From assembly GCA_003342895.1 (NCBI GenBank), contig PTFA01000056.1, positions 720,115 through 784,114 of the forward strand: DNA of 64,000 bases, written 5' to 3'. Numbering within the stretch: position 1 is the stretch's first letter; every line of letters starts with the position of its first letter. Both the position numbers and the translations under genes were made by a program. Below, piece by piece: positions 49,286 through 62,075 of the stretch. Under the pieces are notes generated by a model. It searched no databases and was not told where the DNA came from. It worked only from the letters and a program-made list of their open reading frames with translations. The DNA comes from Casuarius casuarius. Taxonomy: Eukaryota; Chordata; Aves; Casuariiformes; Casuariidae.

Positions 49286-51262
49286 CAACTGGATACAATT
49301 ATCTGGAAAGAAGCTCACAGGAATACCTAATTTCATTTTATATTTAAAAACAAAGGAAGTGAATAATATTTGACAAATGAAAATAAAAACTAACAAAACA
49401 TTAGTTTAAATTAGCAAAATGATCTCATCTCCTGGTGCCTCTAGGATGCACATAGGATGCTCTCAAGGGTAACTTAGTAAGTGAAGAAATATAACCCGAA
49501 CCTTATTTCAGTAACTTCAGAGGCCTCCTTATAGAAAGCCATTTTGAAGGCAATCTTATCCCATTTGGCAAATGTTTGCATGAGGAACTTCTATTTATTT
49601 TTTAAATTAAACAGCATAACAATAAGTGGCCTAGGGTTAGGGCAGCAACTGCAGCGGTTTACCTTGATAGGAAGAAGCTTTGTTGGAACTGCAGGGCTGA
49701 AAAAGCTGACAGGGCACTTAATCTGGCTTCGTGATAATTGAAAATGAGATGGCCTATTGGCCTGGGATGTGCATTTGGTTTTTATAGAGCTGCACCAAAT
49801 CAGATCTTAAGGTGGAACCTATAAATGGCTTCTATACATTCATGCCAGACTATTTCTTACTGCTTTTCATTTCATGAGGTAGAGCAAGTGCTAGTAAAAA
49901 CCCCAGGTGTAAAACCTGGCAAATTTCTATTGATAACAGATTATGCAAGATCATACATAATCAAAGGAGGACAAGATAATTAAAAAATATATATAAGCAG
50001 TTTGAAATGTTGTAATATAGCTGTTTGTATTAAGGTAAATGTCTCTACTGCACAGAGTATACAACTGCCAGGATTTTTATACTTGACAGGCTGTGCCAAC
50101 ATTTAAATTCAAATGCTCCAAAATTCAATGAGGAGAAGAAAAAAAAGACATTTTGAATGAATACAGAGTACAGTCCGTCCTCAATAACATAGTGCAATGT
50201 TCTCTGGTAACTAAATGTGATCAGCTAGCAGTTCTGAATGCACTATCACATTCATCACTGATGTTTATTAATACTATATTTCTAGGGCAATAAATCCAGG
50301 TTATTGTTAAAATGATATTGTTCGCATGAACTAAGGTTCATTGACCTGGAATTAGTTTAAGAATAAGCTCTTTTCCTAAGACTGAGTGTCTTGCACACAT
50401 GTAGGCTGACGTACATTTTCACAAAGATGCATTGGTATAAATTTGAATATAAATATCTCTACTGTACCTGCTGATCACAGATAGCTGCACTCTTTTTAAA
50501 CACAATTAAATCCCATTGTTATCAATTGTCTGCAGCTTGAGGAGCTCACAGTAAGGCACAATACTTTCAGAGCTGAGCAGATACTGCTTACGCTCAGTTT
50601 GATTTTGCTAGTAGGTCAGGAATGGCCACAGTGCAGAGCTTGGTTGGTTTGCTCCTGGGTCTGCATGTGTCGGCTGGAGAGTGAGTTTGAGACACCATTG
50701 AAAGTGTCACTGGCAAGGGAAGAAAAAAACGGGGGTGGTTGTTGATCAGCTGAAGTCTCCCTCATAGGATCCAAGGGAGGCACAGTGAAATAGCTCATAC
50801 TTCTACTCCATTGTCTGAAGAAACCAGAGCATTAGTCTGAAGGGCCACTGAGCATTTGCCCATGATATAAAGCACTGGGATCAGAGAAGGAAGGAAGTTA
50901 TGGAGGAATATTGACAGGATTTAGGTAGTTTCTTGGGTTGCATACACTGTAGTTTGTATGCCGCAGATAAGCCTAACATGTAGGACAATAGCGATGTGAT
51001 TATAGCACGTGAATATTTGATTACGGTTAAAACAGATTCAGTCTACTTTGTCTCAATGTTTAAAAAATGCTGCTGCCTTCCTTTCTCGTGGGTGGGTGCC
51101 ATTTTCATTTAAATTTAGAAGGTGCAAGAACATGCAAATGAATCAGTACAATTGTACCATCATTTTGATTCAAAAGTCAATGGCCCTCTGAGAACCATGC
51201 AGCGGCTCATACACCAACAGGATGGTGAACAGGAATATAAAGTATGCTGTTAGGTGTACTAA
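49286..51262. other. AT-rich non-coding stretch
   Basis: No gene is recognised. An ATGCAAAT octamer (51132-51139) lies in a segment (51080-51170) with several AT-rich regulatory-looking words. Open frames are short. Confidence 0.55.
51132..51139 (+). promoter_or_regulatory. ATGCAAAT octamer (POU-type site)
   Basis: An exact match to the octamer bound by POU-domain factors, embedded in catgcaaatgaa and next to catttaaattt words. One 8-base match has little weight by itself. Confidence 0.25.
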
Positions 51263-51357
51263 GCCTGATTCTCCTCTCATCTACACAGCTAAAAGACAGA
51301 AGTAACAACACTGAAATCAACATAGCTATACTGGTGCATGTGAGGGAAGAGGCAGGC
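51263..51357. repeat. Palindromic MITE-like repeat, type A, best copy
   Basis: About 95 bp with imperfect terminal inverted repeats. The left end is gcctgattctcctctcat and the right end gagggaagaggcaggc, whose reverse complement is gcctgcctcttccctc. Interior words are ctacacagct, aagtaacaacactgaaatca and tatactggtgcatgtg, the degraded forms of the TACAC-GGTGTA and AGTAAC-CCACTGAA-TCA units of this repeat. It has no coding capacity. I recognise the type from sauropsid DNA but do not know its family name. Confidence 0.65.
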
Positions 51358-53164
51358 TTTCCATACACCAAATTCTTGAATCATTTCTCGGTTTGGAAAG
51401 GAGAACCGACTAAAATGCTTTCAAAGCTACATTCTGAGCCTAAAATGCTCAGCTGAACCAGTGCTTCAAAATGATGTTTTCTTCTGTTCTTTGAAGCACT
51501 TAGTCAGCTAAATCATTTGAAATATATTATTACAGAGGCACTCAGTATCACCGCCAAGGTTCTTTTAGAACATCCATTACAAACCTTGTGTGGAGTATTT
51601 TCTATAGGAACTCAACCATTTTAATTTGCTTTGGACTGATGCACAGTAAGCTCTTATCCCATATAAATTCCCCATAAAAATGTGTTAGAGTCTGTTTTGC
51701 TGTTTTTGTTTATTTCTTAAATTTAAAAAATCAGATCAAATTTTTCGATCTTCTAGCTGAAAAGATTGTGTATGTATATCCAAACAGACATGCAAAATTT
51801 ATTTCTTTCTTATTTTGAATGCTGAGATAGAGGGTAAAATAACTAACGCTGCAGTCCTACAATTTAAGAAATGTAATTTGCATCTGTGTATTAAATACAT
51901 ATTTTTATCTACTTCTTCCCCTATCTAGAAATCTCACTACAATAATGTACCTACAGGTCAGTCTCAATATTCTATTCTCAGTTTTGATTTCCAAGACAAA
52001 CAGCTAAAACTTGGCTTGTACCTTTACTCTGCCTACACAATAATTCTTATAGCCTTCTGAAGATATGCTGAAATGAAACCATTCCCTTTTTACAGATGGT
52101 GAAATTGTAGAGGGTAGTTTTGTGAATTTTATGAGACCTGACCATGAAAACCTTCTTGTTCCATAGAAGAGAAAATCAAACCCCTATGACAAGACCCCTA
52201 TAATTATGACAAGAATGAAAGTAGGCCCATAGTGAGTGTGAAGGATGGAAGACCTTTCCATAAACCGATTTTTCCATGGAACATTCTAGAGAAAGTGATT
52301 ATAGTTTTCTTAGTAGACATAGCTTCCCTGTATCATTGCACTAAATGCACAGAGGCTCTAACAAAATAGGTATTTATGATAACAGTGAAAAAATTTGTAG
52401 TTGCTTATCACATTTTAAATGCAGTAAAAGATTTGTATACAATTTACACCAAGTTGGGCATTTGTTCCATGTTCTCTGATTTATTTTATGATCTTGTTTA
52501 AAAAGGAAAAAAATACACAGAAAGACACTGAACATAGAAGAGATTGATAAACCACATGATGGTGTTCTGCTTTGGCGCACTGCTTTTGCTACGTGCATTT
52601 TCCTTTAGAATCATGTTTGTGATGTCTGCCATTCACATGCCGAAAAGTGGTCCTAGTATAGCAACTTTTTTTTCCAGTTCATCAGCAAAATTTCTTCTCA
52701 GACCTGCATGGTGACAGCTAGTATTAGTTACTTATAAGAAACACTGTTGAACTTGGTGGGGAGAAGACTATTGGCCTGAGGACATCCAAACATTCATGAC
52801 TGGTGTTATTGCATAGTAGTAGGTTGACTAAGGATCTCTCCTTAAACTCCTTATACTCTCTCCAGGAGTTGGAGCCTTACTCTGGAGTCATAGTGATGCC
52901 TCCTCATCTGTTCCGATGTACTAGAGGGAGAGTTAAAGCAAAACCATTGCTAGATGTATCCTTGCCTTGAGAGTTGTTGGATATAGACACTGGAGTACTA
53001 ACCGTGGCACAGTCTTTGATATTTTTCCTGGTATGCATATTACGTTGTTATTTTATATCAGGTATACTTCATATTATAAAAAGAGTTTCATTTTGCTTAA
53101 ACTTTGTCAGATTTTAAATATTTGGGTTGAAATTCTCCATAATAAGTGTTTGCTTCAGCTAATT
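51358..53164. other. AT-rich non-coding stretch
   Basis: No gene is recognised. Apart from the MIR fragment at 52083-52140 I see only AT-rich sequence with scattered short open frames. Confidence 0.6.
52083..52140 (-). mobile_element. MIR SINE core fragment
   Basis: On the plus strand the run tccctttttacagatggtga then aattgtagagggtag and gtgaattttatgagacctga follows the inverse MIR core (ccattttacagatgggga, aactgaggca, gaggttaag, tgactt). Only the central region is readable, and later substitutions blur both ends. Confidence 0.5.
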
Positions 53165-53191
53165 TCTTTCCTTTCATTCTTTCTTTCTTTT
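53165..53191. repeat. (CTTT)n tract
   Basis: Imperfect cttt units with one catt interruption over 27 bases. Confidence 0.8.
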
Positions 53192-53319
53192 GATAATTCC
53201 TTTCAAAAAAGTTAAGCTATTTTCTGTAAGCACTCACTCACTGATGCAAGTCTGGAAAAATAAAATGGTAGATATGTTTTCATGTTTTGCTTGTGAGTTT
53301 GTATATGTCTGTGTTTAAA

Positions 53320-53406
53320 CACCCCCCCACACACACACACCCCTATGTGAATGTATGCACGTGTGTATATATATATATATGTCTGTCTGTCTGTATGTAT
53401 GTTTGT
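53320..53406. repeat. Compound microsatellite
   Basis: In order: a C-rich (CA)n block (53320-53343), a short non-repetitive link, (GT)3 (about 53361-53366), (AT)n (about 53367-53380), (GTCT)n (53381-53391) and (GTAT)n (to about 53404). The TG- and TA-type motifs grade into each other, as expected for slippage-derived microsatellites. Confidence 0.9.
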
Positions 53407-55741
53407 AAAAGCACCTTTGGGTAAAATTGCAAACTATCCTTTACTAACTAATGCTATAAGTCCAAAGTATTTCTTTGATTGTGACCTTTAATATAATTTT
53501 TTTCAATTTTCTGTTTAGCAGCTGACTTTAACATATTTCAAACAGAGCTATTTAATATAGCCCATTATAATCTTCTAACCTCATCATAATCTATTTTTCT
53601 AACAGGGTCACCTTTAACACATGGTGAGATGAATGTATTTTATTAATATCTATTCTTTTTATAAGGATGTCTGCTTGAAAGCTGAAGAAAATCTTTTGTT
53701 TTTTAAATCCATAAGATTTGAAAAAGTCACATACAACTCTGAAAAATTTAAAAATGGGTTATTCTTGGATAAAAATACACTCTCTCCTGCCAGTTGTCTT
53801 CTTTCTTGAATAATATTTTGTAATCTTCCACCGACAACTGACTCTAAAAGATGTGTAATCTGCCCTTAAATACGGCATGTAGTTGTAGTTTGGTATAATA
53901 TCTTTCTGCTGCAAAAGGCATTTAAAATAGTTTCTACATCATTTAAATGTACTTTATAGTTGATTCATTTTAGGGAGAAAAAAAGGCAATTCAGAGTTCT
54001 ACTGCTGGGGCTCTCTGTTAATCTTCTTCCATTGTTTTATTTACACAGATTTATGAAATCCCAACAGAATTATATTTGTTTGTGTGTAGCGCAGCTACTT
54101 TGATACAAGGAGGAAGTAGTGGTTCTGCCCCTCACACACAAATTCATCAAAATGTTTATTCAATTTCAGGCTCATTTGTTTAATCTTTTAAACAACAACA
54201 GGGATATAAAAAGCTGATCAACGGGACTTTTGTTTTGACCAAACTCTGAAAATATAGATTTTTTTTTTTTTATCTGGTAGAAGGTTTATTTCTGGTCTGC
54301 TCTGACAGAAGGGTGATAGGTTTCTATCTCTTAGTCTAATTAATACCTTTAATCTTTTTTAATGGTTAAACAGTCTCCCTTTGGTTGCAAGGCAGAGAAG
54401 AGATAAAGGCACATAAGGCTGGAGGTTAATCCTTGTATTTTATTTCTTAATTTCTGCTATAGGGATTCCCTTTCCATCGCTTTGTTTACTTTTAAGCACT
54501 CTTCAGATGCTGGGAAAAAGAGACAACAAAAAGTTTGATTAGGACTATCATTCAAGATTAGGCAGACATTAAACTTTTTGAAATTTAATAAGAAATAATT
54601 GTTAGTTGAACAAATGGACTAATCTGGTTCTACATCCATTTTTGATTATAATGTCTGAGAAGAAAGAAAAAATAATACTTTTATGTACATGATTTTGTTC
54701 AGCTAGTGCTTTGCCTTGCATGAGTCCAAAATAAATAAGTAGACCGTATATGACGCACAATAACACAAGTAATTATAGATGAAAAATTATAGGTGGCTGG
54801 ATTAGGAAAATACTTTATGCATTTTCTTTGGTTTCTTTCAGTGTCTGAGATCACTATGCTTCATGTACAAAATCTAATGCCAATGTTCAGTTAACTTAAG
54901 TATGAAATTAAAAAGGCAGAGAATGATAATGGCATTTCATTTAATATGCTCTCACCTTAGAAGTATAAGGTGAAACTTTCGTTTAAGTAAGTTCTGATGT
55001 GTTTTAAAGGGCATTCTAAGAAAAAAAACCTCATGTAGGTAGAATCATGGGAATTTTTACCACTGACACTGGTGTGGGTCAGGTTTTTGCCTTGTCGCTT
55101 CTGAAAGAAAACAGCCAAGCTATTTTGTTTTAGTAGTCTATAAAAAGTACCCTGGAGACTAATACCTTGTACTTTAAAGGTGGTAAGGACTATCACAAAA
55201 AAAGTCTGGTGATAAAAATCACTTTTTTTAACTTTTCCATTTAGAATTTTAATGTGTTTAAGTGAACTGTAGATGCGGGAGTATTCTGCAAATAAGATTA
55301 GGAGCTCTGATGTAACCCCTTCAAAGAGATTATAAGATTTAGGATTTGGGCTCAGACATGCATGTGTCCTCAAAAGAGACTTTAAAAAATTGGATTTGTT
55401 GTTTTTATTTTTCTTTGCATACAAAGAAATATTATCTTCTTCAGTAAGTGGTTATGTGCTAGAGAAACTTGAGTAAATGTCTTTCCATTTGCCATTGGAC
55501 CACATACTGAAAAGGAATTCTTTAACTAAGAAAACAAAGTCAAAGACCGTCAGCTAGAGTTGTAAAACGTAGACAAGAGCAGATAGTAGCTATATATTTT
55601 TAAATTAGGTTTATTACTTTGGAAAATTACAACAGCTTTATAAACAGTTATGCTTCTTCGAACACATGCTGTTTGGTACTAACTTACGGCAAAAATAGCA
55701 AGAGCCAAAATTGCCACGGTATCTGCAAGATTAGTTTTCTG
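53407..55741. other. AT-rich non-coding stretch
   Basis: No gene is recognised. The minus strand is open for 155 codons at 54957-55424, one of the two longest frames in the window. It is Lys-, Asn-, Ser- and Phe-rich, as AT-rich DNA dictates, and has no recognisable domain. The 53.95-54.40 kb segment has enhancer-like AT words and a T13 run (54259-54271). Confidence 0.5.
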
Positions 55742-55985
55742 CTCTGCACGGTGCATCCCGGCTCCTGCCTGCCAGCCCCACCATACTCCCTGGATACCCA
55801 GCAGCGATGCTGCCTTGCTGTGCTGGCGCCAGCAGCGACCCAGCTCAGCCCTGGGGTGCAGCAAGGTGGGAGCACGGCACCAAGGAGCAGGGGCAGGGCG
55901 GGCGCCCAGCTTGGCACCACCTGGGGAAGGACACGGGGTCTCACTGCCTCCTCTCCTGCCTGCATGTCACTTTCCCCATGGTGCC
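55742..55985. other. GC-rich block of unknown origin
   Basis: About 240 bases at roughly two-thirds G+C, sharply set in AT-rich DNA, with around nine CpG dinucleotides. It stays open in several frames on both strands (up to 145 codons plus, 93 minus), which is expected from the low stop-codon density. I see no domain, no flanking target-site duplication and no known repeat. Candidates are a diverged transposon fragment, an orphan CpG-rich regulatory element or a GC-biased patch. Confidence 0.55.
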
Positions 55986-58290
55986 CTTTTGGTGATACTG
56001 TGATTTTCAGTGATTATACCCTGGGAGACCAAAAGGTGCTGCTCCCCTCCGGGTAACAGCCATACGGAATGGTCTGCTGATTAAAGTAGGAGGAATTGTG
56101 GATTTTGCTCGTGAATTGCTACCCGCTGCACAGGTGAAATGGGCATACTTACACAGTGGTGTTGTCAGCATCAGGATATGAGCTAAACAAGGTTTGAAGA
56201 GAAAGATGGCATCTTTTGGAAGGCTAACATGTAAAGGAGGAAAAAAATAGGCAAAATTTGAGGTACACAAGCCCTTCCTCATGTCACAGAAAATATTTCT
56301 GATTGGTTTATATTATGGGTATTATTAAACTACTGGCTTTAAAGGTTAGACTTTTAACAGAATGTCCCATAATGTGTGAGATACTTTGATCTACAATGTT
56401 TATAAAGTCGCTGTGCTTTGGGCCCCTCAGCTGCTTAAAATTTAAGTACATACATAACCGCTTTCCTGAAATGGATGCAAAATGTTTAGTGGGAATGAAC
56501 CCTCAGTCATCAGTTATTCTTGGTCATATGATTTATTGTGACTTGAAAAGCAAAAAGAATGATAATTAATGGTGTCCAAAATTATGTTCTTCTTTCTTGC
56601 TTGTTGATAGGATTACTGGAATATAGGGAAAAATAATAAAATAGCAGGAAATGATCAGTTTTGCCCTCCTCCTCCTACTATTGATTTTCAGCTCAGCTCT
56701 AAATTATTCAAGTTGAACAAGCGTTAAGTTAATCTTAAAACAGAGCTAGGAGAATGGGTTTTCATTTTTTTTCCAAATTGTGAAAAAAAAAGTTGCATTT
56801 TAGTGGAAAAAAGCCACAGGTCCAAACCACCCTAGCATCTCCAATGTTATGGGACACTATGTAGTGGGGTCCAGAAATGTGGGCCAAGGAAATCTTTAGT
56901 TCCTGATTTAAAACAAAGCACTTAGTAGCCGTGCTGATGTCACAGCTCTGGGAGATACGGGACCACCTAGCCTGAGTGAGTTCACGTGGTGGGCTATCCT
57001 AGGGGGTCTGACTGGCTGCAATATCCCTGGACAGGATCTGGGCTTGAAATGGACCTTGGGAGCCTGGTTTCCAACAGACACTTCCATGGGCTGCGAAGGA
57101 GGCAGCAAAGGGAAACCAGGAGGAAGTGTTTTGGAACTGTGCTTGGGTCTCAGGTAACTGCTAAGGTGTGAATTTTCACAAGCTGTGAAATTCCATTAAA
57201 ATAAAAAGTGTTGGAGTTTTCCAATGTGCTCTTCTTTGTGAAACTCCATGAAGCATTTGATGGTGTAAAACGTGGAAAAGGCCTGAGTGAACAAACTCTT
57301 TAGTTCTCAGCATGAAACAATATTGTATTTTTCCTTGTGCTCTGTCCACTTCCATTTGTTGTCTTGTCTTATACGTCAGCAATAAGCTCTCTATAGCAGG
57401 GAATGTCACAATGTCGTGCCTACTACAAGAAATACCCAATTTATTATTGGGGCAGCTAGGTACTACAGTAATACAAATAATTAACATTAAGTGGCCTTTA
57501 ATGAGGGATTTAAAAGAGAAGAACATATTGGCTTTAAAGACATATTCATTAGACATGAGTGTGTGTCAGAAAGTCTATTTTAATTTAGCACTTCACAAAC
57601 GAGTATCTCGTCATAGGGGTAAGAGGGGACCATTCTTTTCTTACATTGGCCTCACCTCATCAACACAAAAATATTGGCAAAATATAGACAGCAGTAGAAG
57701 AAGAGTCATGCAATCTTTTCTAACCATTTTTTAGAATTGTCTTCATAGGAACTTTTAAAAGATTGCCTTATTGATACTTCAAATCCACATCTGGACTCTG
57801 TTCTTTGTAGATAGAATCACGCTTGTGAGGTTTTACTTGATTCCTGTCACTAATCCTTTGTAGGAAATATTCCTCTTTTTTTAGCCCCACAATATTATAA
57901 AAATAAATTAAAAATTGTATAGCGACTGGAGGAATAGTCTTAATTATTGTGGTAGGTTGAAAGACCTAAAATGTATAATTTAACTGCAAGATGATACTAG
58001 TCTGCAATATTCAGATGGTCAGCCTTTCAGTATAAATTATTCAATGTGCTAGAATTAGGTGAAATGGCTTAACGTGTAGTCTGAATATCACGTAAAACTT
58101 TCTGACTGGTAAGTTTATTAATCTTTGCAACAATCAAAAGATAAGTGGTAGAAGCCAAGAACTTGATTTAAATATTGACTTGAATTAAATATTACACTGG
58201 AAAATTCATTGTAGGAAATGATTTTACATTGACTTGGGAATAAACCAGATTACTTAATGAAATTTCTGAATCTCTGAGACACATGCCAAC
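55986..58290. other. Non-coding stretch, nothing firm
   Basis: No gene is recognised. Frames of 126 codons (minus, 57176-57556) and 140 codons (plus, 57312-57734) overlap on opposite strands without recognisable domains. Confidence 0.55.
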
Positions 58291-58386
58291 ATATATATAT
58301 ATAAAAAAATATATATATATAAAAATATATATATATATTTATTTTATATATTTTATATATATATAAAAATATATATATATAAAAAA

Positions 58387-58421
<35 letters not shown>

Positions 58422-58443
58422 ATATATATATATTTTTTTTTTT
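58291..58443. repeat. AT-only microsatellite, (TA)n with (AAAT)n
   Basis: About 150 bases made only of A and T. Alternating (TA)n blocks with A-runs (58291-58340) face a T-rich (TA)n segment (about 58338-58370), followed by (AAAT)n (about 58382-58424) and a T-run to 58443. Parts are self-complementary and could extrude as cruciforms. A minus-strand frame through it encodes only repeated Tyr, Ile, Phe and Leu and is not a gene. Confidence 0.93.
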
Positions 58444-61400
58444 ACAATAAAGGAAACATCTTTTCTCCAGGCAGCCTTGGAACAATTGCTGACTCTGTTT
58501 TGGTGATACTCTTGGGATCAAATGCAACTGTTTAGGTCTCACATGTTACCACAAAGTTACAATTAGTGTTTGTTAGTCTTTGTAAGTTAACTGTCAAATA
58601 CAGAAAAGGACCTAATAAATATCATCTACCATCACTTTACTAGGGCAGTGAATTTCACAGCTAACTCTGATTTAAATTTGTAAGTTAAAAATCAAACATA
58701 TTAATTAAATGTGAAGTAAAGAAAGGACCACATAGAAAAATATTCTTTTGATTGAAAGACACACGAAGTATCTCGACGACAGGAAGGCAGCTAGAGCAAA
58801 ATATTCATTCATAAACCTACATCCACTGTTTTGCTATCTTCTTTATCTACAGGGTATTTTAAAAATGAATTAGCTACTGAAGCAATTAAGCTGTAATGCA
58901 GTATTTTCTGAAGTACTCATCAAGTAATTCCAGTCTTAAACAGATAATTGTCAATAACACAATAAACATTTATAGCTTGAGTATGCCCCTTATGAGAAAT
59001 GCTTTCCTGTTCCTATTTTGGCTTTCCAGGGAAAGTCTGCTTTGCCCGAATCCTATCATATAAATTGTCCTTTACTACAGAAGCATTATACATAAAAATA
59101 ACCATCTAAATTTTATCCAGAAGGCCCTTTTGAATTCTAGAGAAGCACCATTTTTTGGTTTTCCCTGTGTAAACTAATTTGTGTTTTCCCCACAGCTCAG
59201 ATTCTGCTTCAAAGCCAAAAACACTGCGATCCTGTTTCATTTTTCAAAAGTATTTACTTTGAAAAATAACATACTGTAAGATAGCTCTGAGTGACACACT
59301 TGTGCTCCCCCTAAGTCATATGCTCTCAAATAAATCTGGTTGTCAATTTTGTTATTGTGAAACACAACTTTTTGACTTTGCATCTACTTTTTTTTTATGG
59401 AATGTGAGCCACAATGTACGGGGATGGAGTTTTACTGAAGGAATAGTTTAAAGTAGATATGGATTGATAAATGTGGAAGGTGTCACAGTCTTTTTTAGGA
59501 ATATGACCTCAGGGATTTTCTGGCTTTTCTTTCAGCTTATAGTACTAATAATATTTTAGAATAGCACAGATCTTTATGCAAAGTCATCAGGCTACCCAAC
59601 CATTTTTCATGAATGTTTTCACCTCAGCTTCCTTTCTGAAGAAAAATTCTTTCCTGGTAGTGTCCACCTGTGCATTTAAGGCAGGGTTACAAGGCCAATG
59701 CTAGCTACCAGCCATAAAAGAGGAAGAAGCAGCTATCTTTGGTTAATAATGGACCAAATGTTTTGTTATCTATCTATTCTGCCACCTCCTGTCCAAACCA
59801 TTTCCCCAAAACACATTCTGTACAAAGAAGTGTCTCACATAATGAGAGGAGTGTTCTTTTCCAAGAAGGTAATCCCTTACATCTTCAGAGTATCAGCATA
59901 ATCTCTTAAATACTGAATGTGTATTTATCTAATGTTCTGAGCACAAAAAATGCCCCCATATCTTAATTCTAAATGAACAAGGAGATGTTATGGCAGTATA
60001 CAACTCATTAGCAATATTAAATGCACTTTATGCCCCCAAATTCTTTCTTTACTTGTCTTATCCTGCATATACCCTATATAGAGCATTGCAACTGCCAAGA
60101 AGGCCAAGAAACTTGAGGTCTGACTGACCATGAAGGTCAGTGAGCACCAGAGACCAGGCAAATACCTTGTCTTTGCTCACAGACATCTAGAAACTGTCAA
60201 CATGAGCATTTCAGATTTGAACAGACGTGCCAGCAAAATAGGCAGAATGGTCTCCTCTTACATGATCATAGTCTAAATGGCTCTGGGCATCATGGACCAC
60301 TTGTTACACAGTGTGGATGACAGGGACAGAGCAGGTTCTACCGAGGCCGAAGGTATGAAGGTTTTGACTGGTTGTCAAATCATCAGAGAAAGATAACTGC
60401 AATAAACCAGGTGGGAGCTGCTAAAGCACGGACGTATACAGTAAAGCCCTCTCTGAAGGGAAAAAAAGGACCATTTTAATAGTCTAGGTATAATTCACAT
60501 AGTGAAGCTTAACTGTAGGCATTTGCATGTCAGTGATGAGACTATCATTGCAAATGTATGTATTTACTTTGTAAATTAATTAGAGAATGTGTACTTTATT
60601 TCTTTTTCTATTTCATTAAGCTGTAGTGTTGAACCGAATTATATTCACTATAAAACTTGTTCAGTAATTTATTTCAAACTGTAAGGAATGCACCTGTGTT
60701 TCATACTTTACATCAGTTAAACCTGTTACTATAACTGTGATTCATCAAGAATGCAGCCTAAAAGTCCTAATTTAAAATGGGACTAAATGTACCATAATTT
60801 TAAAAGGTTTGCTACCTTTTTGAAATAAAGAAATAATGTTTCTTTAAAACTGATAAGCTTCTTTACCCCCTGCTTTTGTGATTATACAAAAAAAGTAGAA
60901 AGATGAAGCCTCTGACTTTATTTACATGTCACTACAGTATATAAAGACTAACACTAAATCGCCATCAGTCCAACCACAAAGGGTTCTCATTAGCTTTACC
61001 AGTGAGCCAGACTTCTTCTCATGCTGGAGGGAAATAACATCAGTGACTTCTCTCCTGCAATGGAAAAGATCAGAAGGGAAAATATTCGCTAATAACTGAC
61101 AGCTCTACAGCTGTGGCTGTTCCTGTCAAGCATCTGTCTGGAATAGCCTCTTATGGCTGGGTGAAGTTGTCAGCTTCATAAGGTGGTGGGCCTCCTGAGG
61201 CGCCCTAAAATAAAAGGAAATATTGTGATATCTTCCTTCTCTCAGCAAGTACACATGCTGTCCCCAACAGTGCAAGAACAACTGCCTGGTGGGGCAATCC
61301 CTTGGTAAGGGAGCTACTGTTTCTGTAAATATAGTCAACACAGATCCTATCTCCAGATCATGTTTTTGGTAAAGTATCCATGATGAATGTGAGGCATTGT

Positions 61401-61984
61401 CATTTTCTCTGTAGAAGCTGGATGGGGAAGGTGGCGAATGTCCAAGGTTTGTGATCTAGAATTGAAGCGTAGGGCATGTAGGGTGGAAGCTGGAAACTGA
61501 AACCACAACGGTCTGGGACAAGACAAACTCTCCTCCTGTGGGGCCACTCATGCATCCAGCAATACTACTCTCCACAGTCCTCTCTTTTTGTGTTGAGCTG
61601 GAGGCTGACCTCTGTGCTTTTGAGCCATGTTCTTGGGGAAAAATCGATAAACAAAAAATTATTTCTGTTAAAAATTCAAGATTTTCAGATTGTGCTATCT
61701 TCAATATTTGACTGAGAATTAATAGAGATTTTTCTTGATTTCATCAACAATGCCAGTAAACTGATTATCAGTACATTTCCAGTTTTAATTAATAATTACC
61801 AAGACCGGACAATCAATTTTTTAAAACTCTAGCATTTTTCAAGAAATATTTTGCAAAAATGAAGCACTTCAAGAGCTCACAATTTTCCGCTTTCCCCAAG
61901 AGAGTTGATAAAGTTCTTTTTTTTTCCTGTGAGAAAGTATTTCTGTTTGAAAAATTTCAAACTAGTTTTTAATTCCCAGTATTG
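58444..61984. other. AT-rich non-coding stretch
   Basis: No gene is recognised. Nothing beyond short chance frames and homopolymer runs was seen. The patch 60.1-60.4 kb and the one at 61.1-61.6 kb are slightly GC-richer, with no recognisable content. Confidence 0.6.
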
Positions 61985-62075
61985 TTATTGAATTGCCATA
62001 TGGCCTTGGGCAAGTTACTGAACATTTTTTGTATCTTGGTTTATCTATTTAATAGAATGCTTATAGAGCACAATG
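61985..62075 (+). mobile_element. MIR SINE core fragment
   Basis: tggccttgggcaagttactg (62001-62020) is an excellent match to the MIR core. It is followed by tatcttggtttatctattta and atagaatgcttat in the positions of the tgcctcagtttcctcatctg and taaaatgggg words. The tRNA-like head is not recognisable. It is in the same orientation as the copy at 5374-5520. Confidence 0.75.

Noticed and set aside
55619..56056. 145-codon plus-strand frame over the GC-rich block
   Set aside because: Pro/Ala/Gly/Arg-rich translation produced by base composition, with competing minus-strand frames.
57312..57734. 140-codon plus-strand frame
   Set aside because: Overlaps a 126-codon minus-strand frame. No domain, signal peptide or splice context was recognised.
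58339..58542. Minus-strand frame rich in Tyr, Ile, Phe and Leu
   Set aside because: It is the translation of an AT-only microsatellite.
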